This document shows positions 1-11,133 of a DNA stretch of 64,000 bases, piece by piece. Position numbers and translations under genes: made by a program. The DNA comes from Skeletonema tropicum (taxonomy: Eukaryota; Bacillariophyta; Thalassiosirophyceae; Thalassiosirales; Thalassiosiraceae). The stretch's first letter is position 1, and each line of letters starts with the position of its first letter. The DNA lies in contig CM074141.1 of NCBI GenBank assembly GCA_037178625.1, positions 434,001 to 498,000 of the forward strand, written 5' to 3'. The notes beneath the pieces are model-generated. The model did not search any database. It saw only the letters and a program-made list of their open reading frames with translations, and was not told where the DNA came from.

Positions 1-1
1 G

Positions 2-760
2 GGATGGTTTGAGATCGTCGAATTGCCAACTAAAATCGTCGACAAATACGACAAGAAAGAAGACAAAATGATAAAATCAGAGATCATCGACAAATCATCT
101 GAGACAATATCGCGTCTCTTTAACAAATGCTGGTTGAGTCGTTATCCTCGTCCACGATACGTGACGTGTGATAATGGAGGTGAATTCAAACTTCACCTCG
201 CCGAGTTATGCAAAACTTACACGATTGGTAGAAAGCCGACCTCCAGCAGAAACCCTCAAGCAAACGCTATTCTAGAGCGTGTGCACGGTGTCGTCAACAG
301 CATGTTGCGCACCTCAGGTCTCAATGACCTCGATGAGGTAACTGACGCTCAAATAGACGATTGGATCACCAACACAGCGTGGGCAATCCGAGCGACCCAT
401 CACACAGTGCTCAAGTCGTCACCTGGTGCTGCTATATTCGGTAGGGACATGTTATTCGACATCCCTTATGTGGCAGACTGGGCTGACATCGGCCGTCGAC
501 GACAAATGCAAGTGGACAGTGACAACGCCCGAGAAAACTCGAGACGTCTACCGTATGATTATAAAATTGGTAGTAAGTGTCTCATCATTAAGGACATTAA
601 TGGTGAGCGGCTTCCTAAAGCCGACGACCGGAACAAAGGACCTTATGCTGTTACGGAAGTCTACACGAATGGAACTGTCAGGATACAAAAGGGTTCAATC
701 AGTGAACGAATTAACATTAGGAGAATAACCCCATACTTCGATAGAAATGAAGAATCATAG
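2..760 (+). CDS. Ty3/gypsy integrase, C-terminal part of pol (runs off the left edge)
   Basis: The frame is open from base 2, so the protein is cut by the window edge; the first residues read GWFEIVELPTK, typical of a gypsy integrase core. The second catalytic aspartate lies in CDNGGEF and the glutamate in NPQANAILERVHG, with family spacing, so the D-D-E core is largely present. The last 60 residues carry a GPY/F-type module (NKGPYAV through INIRRITPYF), which is known at the C-terminus of Ty3/gypsy integrases and separates it from copia. The enzyme would insert the element's cDNA into the genome. No stop or frameshift interrupts the visible part. The stop at 758-760 is followed by about 215 bp of non-coding sequence, a purine-rich tract and the 3' LTR, so this is the last gene of the element. 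Protease, RT and RNase H must lie left of the window. Confidence 0.9.
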   Translation, partial: GWFEIVELPTKIVDKYDKKEDKMIKSEIIDKSSETISRLFNKCWLSRYPRPRYVTCDNGGEFKLHLAELCKTYTIGRKPTSSRNPQANAILERVHGVVNSMLRTSGLNDLDEVTDAQIDDWITNTAWAIRATHHTVLKSSPGAAIFGRDMLFDIPYVADWADIGRRRQMQVDSDNARENSRRLPYDYKIGSKCLIIKDINGERLPKADDRNKGPYAVTEVYTNGTVRIQKGSISERINIRRITPYFDRNEES

Positions 761-985
761 AGCAGGGGGGCGTGTACAATATAAATTAAACATCACATTA
801 GCATTAGGAATATATCCTCAAGGCCAAGTGTACCGCACGTATCAAGTACGTTTGTTTTCAACAAGTCTTTTTACCAGAGCTCACCGTGCGTGGACAAAGT
901 CCCCGACCGTCACTCCTCAAAGAGTTTTATCCCACGTGGTTTTCTCCTTGTGTTCTCCCCTTTGATCCCGACACTTGGGGGCGAG

Positions 986-1281
986 TGTCATAGGCACTGG
1001 CTACATTAGCCAGATACCAATCCCGTTTCCTGTAGCCTAGCACACGGTCCAGCTCGCCAATGGCTCGCTAAGTCATTGTCTGTCCTTCCTTCCACGTTAA
1101 GTAACAGATAACGTATGAGAGCCACAGGATCTCATTACGTCACCCTTATCAATCGATGACGTGCCTTCCTTCAGCCATCTTCTTCCGGAAGCTGCATCGA
1201 TCACTCTTAACGCAGACTAGTATAATTTACATAACACCAAATTATTCATTCAACTCACCGTATCAGCTACCGCCGCTGACA
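986..1281 (+). repeat. 3' long terminal repeat of the gypsy element
   Basis: The 296-bp segment begins TGTCA and ends TGACA, a perfect 5-bp terminal inverted repeat of the TG...CA type. It sits directly after a G-rich purine tract, where second-strand priming places the 3' LTR. The partner LTR is not in the window, so the boundary rests on these two signals alone. Confidence 0.75.
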
Positions 1282-2072
1282 GGGGGTAGCAAAAGAGGAG
1301 AATTCACAGCTTACCTACGAAGTGCCGAAACTCGGGCTGTAGAGGGATTTTTGGCGCACTTCAAAGCATGAAACTTGGCTGTAAGGAGGTCCCATTTTGG
1401 CGATAGATTTTGAAAAATACCCGTAGACCTCTTACATAGGAATAGTATATCGCTAAAAACTTTTTCAAAATCTGCTAGGTATTTTGAAAAGGGTATAAAC
1501 ACGCTGGTCAGCCAGCGTGTAGTGTAGCCATTGGCACTTCGTGCCAAATCACCTTTACATACTAGTAGTAGGTATTATATACTATCCCTTGCTTGCTGGG
1601 TTGGTTGCTGGTACCTCAGTAAGGTGTCTATTAGGTTGGCCAAAGAGGGCTATGATTTTGGAGCATTTCCAGCTGTCCTGACCGCTCAACGGCATGGCCC
1701 CTGGCAGGGCCATCGTCCAAGACATCAGGCAAAAGAGGTGTCTCACTTAAGCTAATATAGATATGTAAAGATTGAAGACATGTATCTTATAAATATGCCA
1801 GTTTGAAAGAGCTGGACTTCAGCTTTCTAAATCACCGCTGGTGGGCCCGTAAATCCCGATTCCCGCAGAGATATGGCATTAGAAAGTTCCCAGAGGGCCA
1901 AAATCCTGTACCACCCCTTTTAGAAAAAACAGGCTTACATACCAAAAGTGAGCCAAAAGTGCCGGCAGATTCAGGATCAAGCGAGCCTCAACGCATCTGC
2001 TCTGCAAATGTCTTCCATGTTTTCAATCCCGCTCAGCGCGAATCGGTAGAAGTACTTACTTAAGTATATACA
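1282..2072. other. gene-free stretch between the gypsy LTR and a TIR element
   Basis: No convincing coding sequence. A 10-bp inverted pair (ACGAAGTGCC near 1318, GGCACTTCGT near 1531) brackets about 200 bp and could be the remains of a small foldback element. Nothing else is recognised. Confidence 0.4.
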
Positions 2073-2568
2073 TACTGTACGGCTGGGTTCAAATAGCACC
2101 ATGTAAATCGGGGGACCACTTTTCAAAATGTTCTCGTCGGAATATTTTCCTGCTTTTTTTTGCACTACACGGGCAAGAACTAGTAGTGTGTAGGAGAAAA
2201 TTAAAACATGCAATTTTATATGATATTGAATGAGTAAAGTGGTCCCCCGATTTTTTTATGCATTTGAAGCATTTGTGAGGGATTCCCAATTTCAGAAATT
2301 AGATGAGACAGATTGAGTGCCGGTCTAAAACAAAATTAATTCCTACGTACAGTAGTTTTCTTCGAGAAAGTCATCACTCAAAATGAGCTAAACAATGGTG
2401 AAATACCCTCTCCTACGGCCGCCAATAACACAACAACTACTGGTCTCACAGGCCCAGATGAAACAGATATCTCTTCCTGTTGGTCCATAGGATCTCATTG
2501 ATACCTCATTTGTTGTCTAACTACCAGTAATGAATTCAAAAGTGCTATTTGAACCCAGCCGTACAGTA
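2073..2568. mobile_element. non-autonomous element with 27-bp perfect terminal inverted repeats and a nested inverted pair
   Basis: Bases 2073-2099 are the exact reverse complement of 2542-2568 (core GGCTGGGTTCAAATAGCAC). Inside, 2105-2122 and 2236-2253 form a second exact inverted pair (core ATCGGGGGACCAC), so the left half can fold by itself. No transposase frame is present. The 496-bp length and TIRs fit a MITE or foldback element. No clear target duplication was found, so the superfamily is open. Confidence 0.65.
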
Positions 2569-2749
2569 CATAAGTTTACTCCTACTAAAATAATCTCTCT
2601 ATCTTCTACTTACTTAGGAGTAACATAAATTTATGTACTTAGAAGTACTGATCTACATAAGTAGAGAGAGCGAGAGTCATCTCTCTCTCTCTAGACTAGA
2701 GAACTTCATCTGTCTCCGAGTCCGAGTAAGTGCCTTCTTGCTTCTTTAG

Positions 2750-2964
2750 GCGTATCGGGATAGTGGGCGCTTTTCATACCCTCTTGTGGGCGGTGCCCAC
2801 GTAGGGCCCACAACTGCAAAAAATCAGGTGAAAATGAGCTATAATCTATAATGAGGGCAAAATCCCCGAATATCGACCCGAAATCACCCGAAATCTCCCG
2901 TCAAGCCTCCTGTCAAACCAGTCCCTCTTGTTGGCACGCCCACGTGCCCACTATCCCGATACGC
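2750..2964. mobile_element. small inverted-repeat element (about 215 bp)
   Basis: The 19 bases at 2750-2768 (GCGTATCGGGATAGTGGGC) are the exact reverse complement of 2946-2964. The interior is non-coding. This is consistent with a MITE; no target duplication is evident. Confidence 0.55.
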
Positions 2965-3720
2965 TTGTCTTCTTGCCCTTACAAGTCTCAGGGTGAAGAT
3001 TTAATCGAAGGAGGGGAGGGATCAGATACTTATATGTGCCCTGGGAGCCGGATGGAGTGGTGCTACCAGGAGAGACCAGTAACCATCTCCCCAAAACGCA
3101 TTCATTGCTTTCCAATTTGAGTGAACAAGACTCGAGAGAGTGTCCGGGCAGAAGTTTAAAGGGTAATGATACAGGTGTGTCTAGCAGTCAGTAGCAGATG
3201 GCTTCCCGGATTATTAGGCGCGCATTGTATTATTTACTTCTGCTCTTAAGAGATTGAATGAGATTACAAGAGATCGTCGTTGAGATCCTGATAAGCCACA
3301 GGCCACAGTAGGCTTCAATAAGGCGCCTGTTCTTCCAAGCGCATCTACTTTCATGCTGCTGACTGGTAGGTGGTATCATTCAGCCTCTGCATCATTTCTT
3401 CTATCACTTCTTCTAAAAAGAAATGATTGGCTATCTTCAAAAGATAAGCAATCGGCATGTCGACAGTCGACACACAAAAGAATCGAGTGCTTTTGGATTG
3501 AGATTGAGGCAATTTTTTCAGGCTGTGGGCTTCAACAAATTTGGGGGACGAAAAAAGGGGAGAAAAAAAGAGGAGAAAACTCGCCGGCCACAAACATGTG
3601 CATGCTACGATACATGCTACGAGACGCCGAGCGACGCTCCGGAGAGGGTACTTATCATCGAAGTCATTACAGTGCACTGGTAAGTCCTTTGGCATTATCG
3701 ATACCACATAAGCGCCAAGC
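2965..3720. other. stretch without a supported gene
   Basis: Short frames run on both strands here, but none has family resemblance or coding-like composition. Near 3540-3580 there is a purine-rich run similar in character to one near 32410, not long enough to call a shared repeat. Confidence 0.3.
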
Positions 3721-3721
3721 C

Positions 3722-4573
3722 AGGTTGGTGACGATTCCGATGTAGATGATGAGCTCGACAGTATGGCGGCAGCACACAGCTGCGGATGATCTCTCCGATG
3801 ATGGACTTGATGCTGGAGTGGAGGCTGCCATCGATATGCCTCCTTCTTCGAGTTGGTTGTCGAAACTCTCTAGAAGACATCGTTCGACAGAGAGAATGCA
3901 TTCAAATGACGAGTGGAAATACTTTAAAGACAATGGCGGTAACTTCCAGGGAGGAACAGATTTTGAAGCCGATAAGTACTCTGGAATAAGATTGTCTGAC
4001 TTCGCTACAAGTTGGAACAGCTGGGTCGATACTCTTGGTCATTCCAAGCCAACATTGACGTACAAAAGAGCCAGTCATCTTCAGGATGATGCCTATAAAT
4101 CTATGAAGAGGAGGGCGGTAGAGGCAGCCATTCTTCGTCCTCACACTCCGGCTATCACAGTGTTGCACGATAAGCACACCAATCGAGCTACAGCTGTCAC
4201 GTATCTTCCCGAGTTTGGTCAACCTGAAATGCCGGCAGTTGCGCATCCCTTTACAGATACAATGGATACTGAGGACTAGCAAATAACTGCAACAAACTAT
4301 GATGGTGATGCAGATGAGCCCGGGCCTGCTACTGCCGTACCCCAGCCAAGGAAGAGAAAGAAATCAAAGATGCGATCTAGGAAATGTGGTAGGGAGTATG
4401 CAGATGATGCTTGGAGGCAATATCATCAATTAGTGATAACAAGAGATGCTAATGGAAGAGCGATGAGAGACAACAACGTCAAAGTTTGGGACACTTGCAC
4501 TGTACCTGAAGAGTTGTACGAAGAAGACTTCCCTTGGGATGGTACGGGGCGCATGCCACCAAGAAGGAAATGA
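3722..4573 (+). pseudogene. broken ORF with an acidic N-terminal part and a Lys/Arg-rich C-terminal part, possibly the end of a transposase
   Basis: The frame from 3746 gives 177 codons ending in TAG at 4277-4279. The same frame then continues without a stop to 4573, giving a basic stretch (PRKRKKSKMRSRK) followed by a CGREYADDAWRQYH segment. One amber codon therefore splits what was a single reading frame of about 275 codons. Upstream, an acidic run (DDSDVDDELDSM) is readable in another frame just before 3780, so a frameshift near the start is also likely. The Cys-containing basic end and the W-x-x-YH segment are reminiscent of C-terminal tails of piggyBac-like transposases, but I cannot assign the family with confidence. 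It may be a decayed transposase or an unknown host gene. Confidence 0.4.
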
Positions 4574-6960
4574 CGATGATTGTGATTGATCAATATTTGT
4601 TTGATTTGCACATAAATAAATATATGTTGATGCATTCTAAATAGTATTTGATTGATAAACTGCTATGGAATGGCATTTGTGCACTATAAGTGGATTTATA
4701 TGATGATAGTGAAGTGAGGTGGTGAAAAATGTGCAAAATCATAAGCATCGTACTAACTATGTAATAATACGAAAGCGACCGTTGCATCTACCAGCCCGTG
4801 GAGTGCAAAATTGAAATCTGCATAAAATTTTGGTCTTGCGGGCACTCCAGATTACTATTTGACCTACCATCAGCAGCGATTTATGCGTCGTGAAGTTGAT
4901 GTAATATTGCATCATAGCGCCGACAGTCGAGATTGCCTCTCTCGGCGGGAAGTTTCACAGGCGGGCAAGTGGCAAGTTGTCTCATTGGGGGCACGCCCCA
5001 TGCTATAGTCGGCGCGCCATTCGACGCACCGGCGCCATTCGACGCACGACGCAACTTCCCTCTTTTCGACAAAAAAAGAGCCGCAACATGACGGCCTCAC
5101 ATCCTACTACCCTCATTACACAACTAAATGTCGACATTCCGAAGTAATAATGTACATTCTAGACCATTTTTTGACGCTGAATTCAATGGTTTTATCGGTG
5201 GCTCGCCATATTCAGCAAAAAGAGACGTTTGACCCCCACAATAGCGGTGGTGATTTTCATCCCCTCCGCCGCAGAGCACCTGTTGCCAGTAGCATAAAGG
5301 CGTCGTTTCGGTCCATGAAACAGCAAGTAAGGTTGTAGGGGCGACCAATATTATATATATGGACGGAATATGCGCGAATTAACCGGGTGTGGGTCTCATG
5401 CAACGCCTATTCAACCTACCAAATCTATGAAGTCAATTTAGAAAGATTTCCACCATTTATCTCCATCAATAGTGGGTATATATCTGACACAAAACATGTT
5501 GAAACCGCACCATGGATCATAGTTGTCTTGTCTACTATATGATAATCAAGATTGTTGAGGTGGACTGCTCCATCTTACCACAGTGACTACTGCAACCCGG
5601 TTTCCTCGACAACTACTGATTGTGGGTTATGAGAAGCCCACCCGAAGACGCCTACACGAGTGTTGTGGCATGATAATGACGTCTCCTCAATGTGCAATTG
5701 GGAACCTTTCGCCTCATCAAATCAACAGCCATCTCTTGTGCGCCTTTTGCTGTGGTTGGAGACAATGTTACAACTGTTATCAGTGCCTTTCCTACGAAGT
5801 CTCATGGAATGAGAGGCCGGATGATCGACATAAAACTCCATGATGGCGTAGATGTTGCGTGTAATTAATGCATCTGAGTAAGCTAAACAATTATCATAGC
5901 TTACAGATGGAGTTATTAATGATCTACTACTATTCTGTTGTCTACATTACATAATCATGAGCATCTTTTGACATGCCCGGTATGTGCAGATTTTCATGTG
6001 TGTGTGCGTCACCTGCAATTATCACCAAATCCACTTTGAATTAGACGCTACAGCTTACATAATCGGAATCAGCGTGAAAAATGGGGTTAGGAATGTCTTC
6101 TGGAGGGTGTATGGGATCGATAATGCTATGGTTTGCCTTCGGATTCATCATGTCAGATGCTCTTTTTCAAGATTTTTTTACTGTTCGTGCGTGAGTACCT
6201 CAAATATCGAGGCAATTGAACGGAGCAAGACCACCACACACCGAATATGCATTCCAAACAGTATAAATAGAAAGTTATTAGTCTTTCAACTTAAAGCATC
6301 GGCATATTATTGGCCAATATTGGCGTAGTAATGCCAGATTTTCTGCGACGCAACAAGATTTGGCTGGGTGTTGGGGAGAAAAATACCTATCTCTTTATGT
6401 ATCTCGAATAGGTTTGGTGGTTTTTGCCACCATTCTTGGGCCCGCCAAAAAAAACAGAAAACGTAGCTAATTCCTATGTGAAAAGGGGGCATCCGGCATC
6501 CAAAAATCAAATCGGAGATAAGCACCATGACCGACCTCTTGTTACTATGGCCATGTGTCCATACAATATCAGTGTTATGCCACCGGAAACTGCCGTAGTA
6601 TGATCTCAACATATAGTAGCATCATATTTATTTTTGTTTGGGTCGCCAACTGTCATATTTAAATTTTTATTCAGCATGTTAATGAGTTGGTATGCTGGTC
6701 GGGCATGGGTACCAATATTCGGTGCAATGATAGAACACATAATTACGGCACTATTTCGATATTAATTACCTCCCAAACGATCATCCAAACCCTTTAGGTT
6801 CCACCCATGTTCATATTCTAGCAAAATGTTAACGTTGAACTTCAAACATCGAAGTATATACAACTTGCTTTGACGTATCATTGCCTGGGACGATGGATAT
6901 TGCGAAGTTGATCTAGAATGTCAACTGAGCACGTAACAGTATTGCACAGATCGATAGTAT
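4574..6960. other. 2.4-kb stretch with no supported gene
   Basis: AT-rich at 4574-4800. A short direct repeat of GCGCCATTCGACGCAC occurs near 5010-5050. No frame in this interval shows family features. No RNA gene was recognised. Confidence 0.4.
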
Positions 6961-7443
6961 TCATTGTCTGATATCATTGATCAGTAGTTGACATGCAGAA
7001 AACGGTGCATTGCATCCCCTATCACAAAGAACAACACATATCCCATCTCTCTCAGGTATGGGCAGAATGCGCAACGTCGTGCCATCACGTTTACCTCCAA
7101 ACCACCCAATCATTTGCTCGTCAATTGAAATCGTATTATAGGTAGTTCTTGATTCATCATCAACAGTGTCTGTGACCGTCTCCACCATTTCGTTGCCCTC
7201 CCTCTCCATTTGCATTCCACCATCTGTCAACATGGGTGAATTGTAGTCTTTATTTTTGGTGATACGAGGTGCATATTTCGGCTCCTTTGACAATAGTGAG
7301 CTTTCACAGTCACTAATAACTTCTATAGAGCTTATGGATGCTGGAGGAGTAACATTAATGGCGGTGGTGATACCAAATGGCTCACTGCCAGGCTCGGCAG
7401 AACGGATGTAATGATGATGAAAATCATGTGGCAGCGGTGGCGG
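6961..7443 (-). pseudogene. piggyBac-like transposase fragment (DDE region)
   Basis: On the minus strand the frame is open from 7443 to the stop at 6961-6963, about 160 codons with no ATG near the open end, so it looks like a fragment. The second half contains SIDEQMIGWFGG, then about 15 residues, then a PERDGICVVLCDRG segment. This resembles the catalytic core of piggyBac-type DDE transposases, where an acidic DE-x-M motif is followed by a GG-containing loop and a KPE-x-G / CD strand. The N-terminal third is Pro/His-rich and the C-terminal catalytic residues are missing. Judged a dead fragment. The family call rests on motif memory and could be wrong. Confidence 0.4.
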
Positions 7444-8160
7444 CTACGAAGGCGTTAAATGTGCAATAGGGCTAAATCAAGCCGCCGGCCCCGTTGATTA
7501 AGACCTATTGCCATTAGTCTGCGCCGGTTGGGGAGACATTGGCAGTGCCTCGCCACCTGTAGAGGGGGGGTGTATCACCATGGTCGTTGTGTTGTTTTTG
7601 TGGTTGGCTCTACGTGAGAAAAACCCAATGTACGTGGGAATTAGTACGGGCGGGCTATTTTTGAGATTTTCAAATATGGTAGAGAGCTCATATTTTTCGT
7701 CATTTAGCCAAAAAATAGCCCTACTTTGAGACCACAGTAGACTAAATTCTCTTGAAAATAACCATACAAACCCTAGTATCATATGAAAGCTTAGCTCCTG
7801 CTCTTTCTCTCGATGTGTCTAAATCCGTCTGGAGAAGCCGTCTTGTCGGTCAAAATGGCGCTAGAAAGTCATAATGTGTTTTTTTTTGCAAAATGGTGGG
7901 AATCCCCACCATTTTGAGATAAAGAGATAAAAATCCATAATAACCCTTGTTGTGTTCGATATTGGATTTTCTACCCGATCGTCGACGCATCAACGCATGC
8001 GTCGAAAGGCGCGTCGACTAGCATGCCCTCCAGCCGTATTTACCTACGCACGCGCAAAAGATCTGGGATGTCACGTTCATAATGGATTTCACAATATGTG
8101 ATGGAAAGGATCTTGGATTAGTACTATTCCTACGTTTACCAGAGTTGCATCACGTGATCA
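7444..8160. other. stretch without a supported gene, upstream of the phytotransferrin promoter
   Basis: A 94-codon minus frame ends at 7498 but has no recognisable features. CG-rich near 7980-8030. An ATCACGTGAT palindrome lies at 8149-8158 and may belong to the downstream promoter. Confidence 0.3.
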
Positions 8161-8203
8161 CAACGTGACCTGAGTTGCAGCTCCAACGTGACCTGAGTTG
8201 CAG
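8161..8203. repeat. two tandem 20-bp promoter repeats
   Basis: CAACGTGACCTGAGTTGCAG occurs at 8161-8180 and again at 8184-8203, separated by CTC. It lies about 430 bp upstream of the phytotransferrin start, next to an ATCACGTGAT palindrome. Duplicated sites of this kind could bind a transcription factor, but no function is shown. Confidence 0.6.
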
Positions 8204-8447
8204 CCCACAGCCTGAAAACGTTGCCGAGATTTGAGGGTGTGGATGTGGGCGCGTGATCTATCTTCGAGAGTTCGCGCGCAGCTTTCTTATGAGAGAGGCC
8301 GCGTGAAGTAATAAAGCACCCTCCGTCATGCGTGCATTAAAATGTGTGTGGGGGGTAATAAGAATTATCCACAAAATATTCTCGAAATTATTTTCCCTTC
8401 TTTAATAAATATGGGTTTACACTTTGAGGAATCCAGTACGAGAAAAG

Positions 8448-8455
8448 ACACGTGC
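8448..8455 (+). promoter_or_regulatory. ACACGTGC motif, candidate iron-responsive element
   Basis: An exact ACACGTGC lies 175 bp upstream of the start codon and about 70 bp upstream of the TATA box. As I recall, this octamer was reported as an iron-responsive cis-element in the promoter of an iron-starvation-induced gene of Phaeodactylum tricornutum. Its position upstream of a probable iron-uptake gene supports a regulatory role; this is inference. Confidence 0.45.
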
Positions 8456-8518
8456 TGGGCATCGCGCTCCGCGAAAAGCGCATGCATGTCGCTGCATTCT
8501 TTCGCCATCAAAGAATTG

Positions 8519-8528
8519 TATATATATA
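8519..8528 (+). promoter_or_regulatory. TATA box of the phytotransferrin gene
   Basis: An alternating TA run about 105 bp upstream of the ATG, in a region otherwise not AT-rich. It is well placed to set a transcription start near 8550. Confidence 0.5.
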
Positions 8529-8629
8529 CGCACGGAGTCCAGCCACCGCTTGTCAGCGCCGCATCTTTCACCTTCACCAATATAATATTTTTGGATCCAA
8601 AACGCCGATAACATCATCGAATAACAATC

Positions 8630-10436
8630 ATGAAGCTCTCCATCTCCCTACTTGCTGCTTCTCTTGCTACCGCCGATGCTGGTGTTTGGGGCAACCTTCG
8701 TCGTCGCCTCTCGTTTGAAAAGGTTGCCACCTACTCTCCTGGATCTCAGGTAAGTTCATAGTTTACATCTTGTGTCTTCAACGCTAGTGACACATCACAT
8801 GCTCATCTATATCTTGCTCTGTGGTCATTCAGGTTACCGATCACTGCGCCATCGACCGTGATCAACGTGCCATCGAAGTCGAACTTGCACGCAAGACGAA
8901 CGAATCATGGCAAAACGCCCAACAGATCTACCTCCAAGGTGGTAACTCCAAGTCATACGCTCTCATCACTCTTAGTGAGCCACTCAGATCCGAGGTGTCC
9001 AAGGGAACTACCGTTACTGGAAAGAACGCTGCTGGAAATGAGGTTGCCGGAAAGATGTACGATACCACTCCATCTGGTACAGTGAATGTCAAAATTCAAT
9101 ATGCTACCACTGATATTCAAGATTCCTACGTTCAATGCCAAGTTGGTGCCTTGGTTGGAGATGATGTCAATTTATCTGGATGTTTCGCAGGTGAAAGCAC
9201 TATCACCATTGGTAACGAGGTATACGCTTACACCTACACACCGGAGACAGAGAATAATAATGGAAGGACTATTGCAGGATTCTCTACTCAGTTGGAGGCA
9301 AAGTTGAAGAATGGCCCTAATGCTCCTTACACTGACTTTGAATACTTTCGTAAATACTACGGTGAGTCATGTTGATGACATGTTTTTTCTCCATTTACTT
9401 GCGTTCTCTTTATGAATCAGTTTTCTCACTTGTTCATCATATCATCTATTACTCGTTAGGGACATCCGACTATGCTGACCAATGGGTCAATGCTGCCTTC
9501 GAGGGTGGAAGAACCTCATTCACCAATGGAAATGCCGACTTCTCCCAATACGGCATGGAGGGCAGAGAACAAATCATCAAGAAGGGAACCGCTTACATGA
9601 ATGTCTTCATGTATGTCATTCGCGAGTTTGAAGACGCTCTTGACGACTGCAAGAGGGGATGCATCAACTGTAACGACGACCCTGTCCATGCTTGGGATGA
9701 AGGTGTGTGCTTCTACACTGGATCTCTCGAGGGACAAGACGGCACACCCTCTGGATACTTGCTCCACCAGCTTGCCGACAAACGTTCCGAAAACTTCAGG
9801 ACCGGTGGCCCCGATGGGACTGACATTGATGGCCAATCCAAGTTGAACTATGATCTCATGGACGAATTCGCTCTTGGAAACTACCAACTCCAGAGTGGAA
9901 ACTGCCCTTCTGCACGAAAGACTAAGGAGCGCATTGCTCAATTGATGTACGTTCCTATGATCCAGGGATCGTTGCGATATGCATACAAGGTTGATAAGCT
10001 CCAGGGAGGTGAGAAGGAGAAGGCAGAAGGAGCTGCCTTTGCAGCCGCCGTCCTTCCTCGTATCCACGCCGCTAACAGTGAGGCAGCAACCACGATTTAC
10101 AAGAACTTGGGTGTTGGTGCATCAAGCACTAATTTTCAGGACGTGAAGGCAGCTTTCGAGTCTGTCTACCCTCAATTAGGACTCACCTGCGCTGATATCG
10201 GTGGTCTCTGGAATGAAGCAACGAAGAGCTACTACGCCGGTATGGAGCCATGTACAGATGCTAGCACCACCACGGTTATTACTCAGACAAACAGCAAACT
10301 TGCCATTGCCCTTGGCTCAACATTTGGTGCCCTCTTTGCTGTTGCTCTCATTGCAATCCTCTACATGAGATCGAGAGAGAAGCAAGGAACTCCCGTGTTT
10401 AAGACAGAAGAAGTCGAGACTAGTGTTAAGGCCTAG
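8630..10436 (+). CDS. candidate phytotransferrin (FEA1/ISIP2A family iron-binding surface protein)
   Basis: Three exons, 8630-8749, 8833-9361 and 9460-10436, join in frame to 541 codons; the introns are 83 and 98 bp with GTAAGT/GTGAGT donors and CAG/TAG acceptors. The ATG gives a signal peptide (MKLSISLLAASLATADA). The ectodomain carries cysteines spread along its length, a QQIYLQGGNSKSYA segment, a CKRGCINCNDDP cluster and an HAWDEG-x-x-FYTGSLEG motif at about residues 293-306. A hydrophobic span at about 497-519 and a 22-residue charged tail give a type I membrane protein. As I recall them, this order and the HAWDE/FYTGS motif match the FEA1/ISIP2A phytotransferrins, which bind ferric iron at the diatom surface and deliver it by endocytosis. 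The family call is from memory of motifs. The frame is intact and the promoter has an ACACGTGC site. Confidence 0.7.
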
Positions 10437-11133
10437 ATAAATGTATATAATCAAAAAATTTGTGTTGTTGCCATGGTCAGGAAGGAGAGCAGATAGAGAA
10501 AGATCATCATTGTTTCTATCTTGAACAGATAATAATGCTAAACAATTAAATAGAATGTACTTCTCTAATCCTAATGTAGCTACTCTTGAACAGCTCTTGT
10601 TTCCCACTATCTTATGAGCATGTCGCACTCGATCGTGCTATTCTGATTGAAAACTTGAACTCCAAATGCATGGTAGATTGCTCCATATCATATGTATTCT
10701 TTCTGCTTCATCTTCTTCATTGTAACTAATAACTCATATGCTCCTCTCGTGCCTTTTCCATGATGTAATCTTGATGTCTTCAGCTGTCACACCAAATTTC
10801 TATCTTTGTTCACTAGATAGATGCTTGCTATTGGTCATCCTGCTTTGCTGCTCGCGCAACTCATCCATAGATTCTCGATATTGATATGTCGACCGGAGAT
10901 AAGGTGAACAGCTTTCCATGCATCCTACAGCTTTCCATCCCAATTAAGTAGCATTGGGGGACTTTAGAGTAGGCAGTCGCTCTTCATAGCCGTGAAGGCG
11001 CAAGTCTCAATTAATTTCTCTCCTCCCCCCTCTCTACTTCATAATTATCGCTTCCTCGTATCACTGCAGAGACCTATAAAATGAATGACCTTCTCTTCCT
11101 CCCCACTATCGTCTTATCCCTCTTCATGAATTA
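10437..11133. other. intergenic region between convergent genes
   Basis: It holds the 3' flank of the phytotransferrin gene and, from the other side, the 3' flank of the isolated LRR gene. It is T/C-rich. No polyadenylation consensus is clear and no coding sequence is supported. Confidence 0.4.

Larger units (their letters stand above)
1..1281 (+). mobile_element. Ty3/gypsy LTR retrotransposon, 3' portion
   Basis: Made of the integrase end (to 760), a 216-bp untranslated stretch, a polypurine-like tract at 977-985 (GGGGGCGAG) and an LTR at 986-1281. The 5' LTR and most of pol are outside the window. If the boundaries are right, the five bases after the LTR (1282-1286, all G) should also lie immediately left of the 5' LTR. 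Confidence 0.8.

Noticed and set aside
2083..2099. GGTTCAAAT, resembling a tRNA T-arm
   Set aside because: It is part of a 27-bp terminal inverted repeat, and no acceptor, D-arm or anticodon stem fits around it.
10317..10628. Minus-strand 103-codon frame over the phytotransferrin 3' end
   Set aside because: It overlaps the membrane anchor in antisense and has no features of its own.
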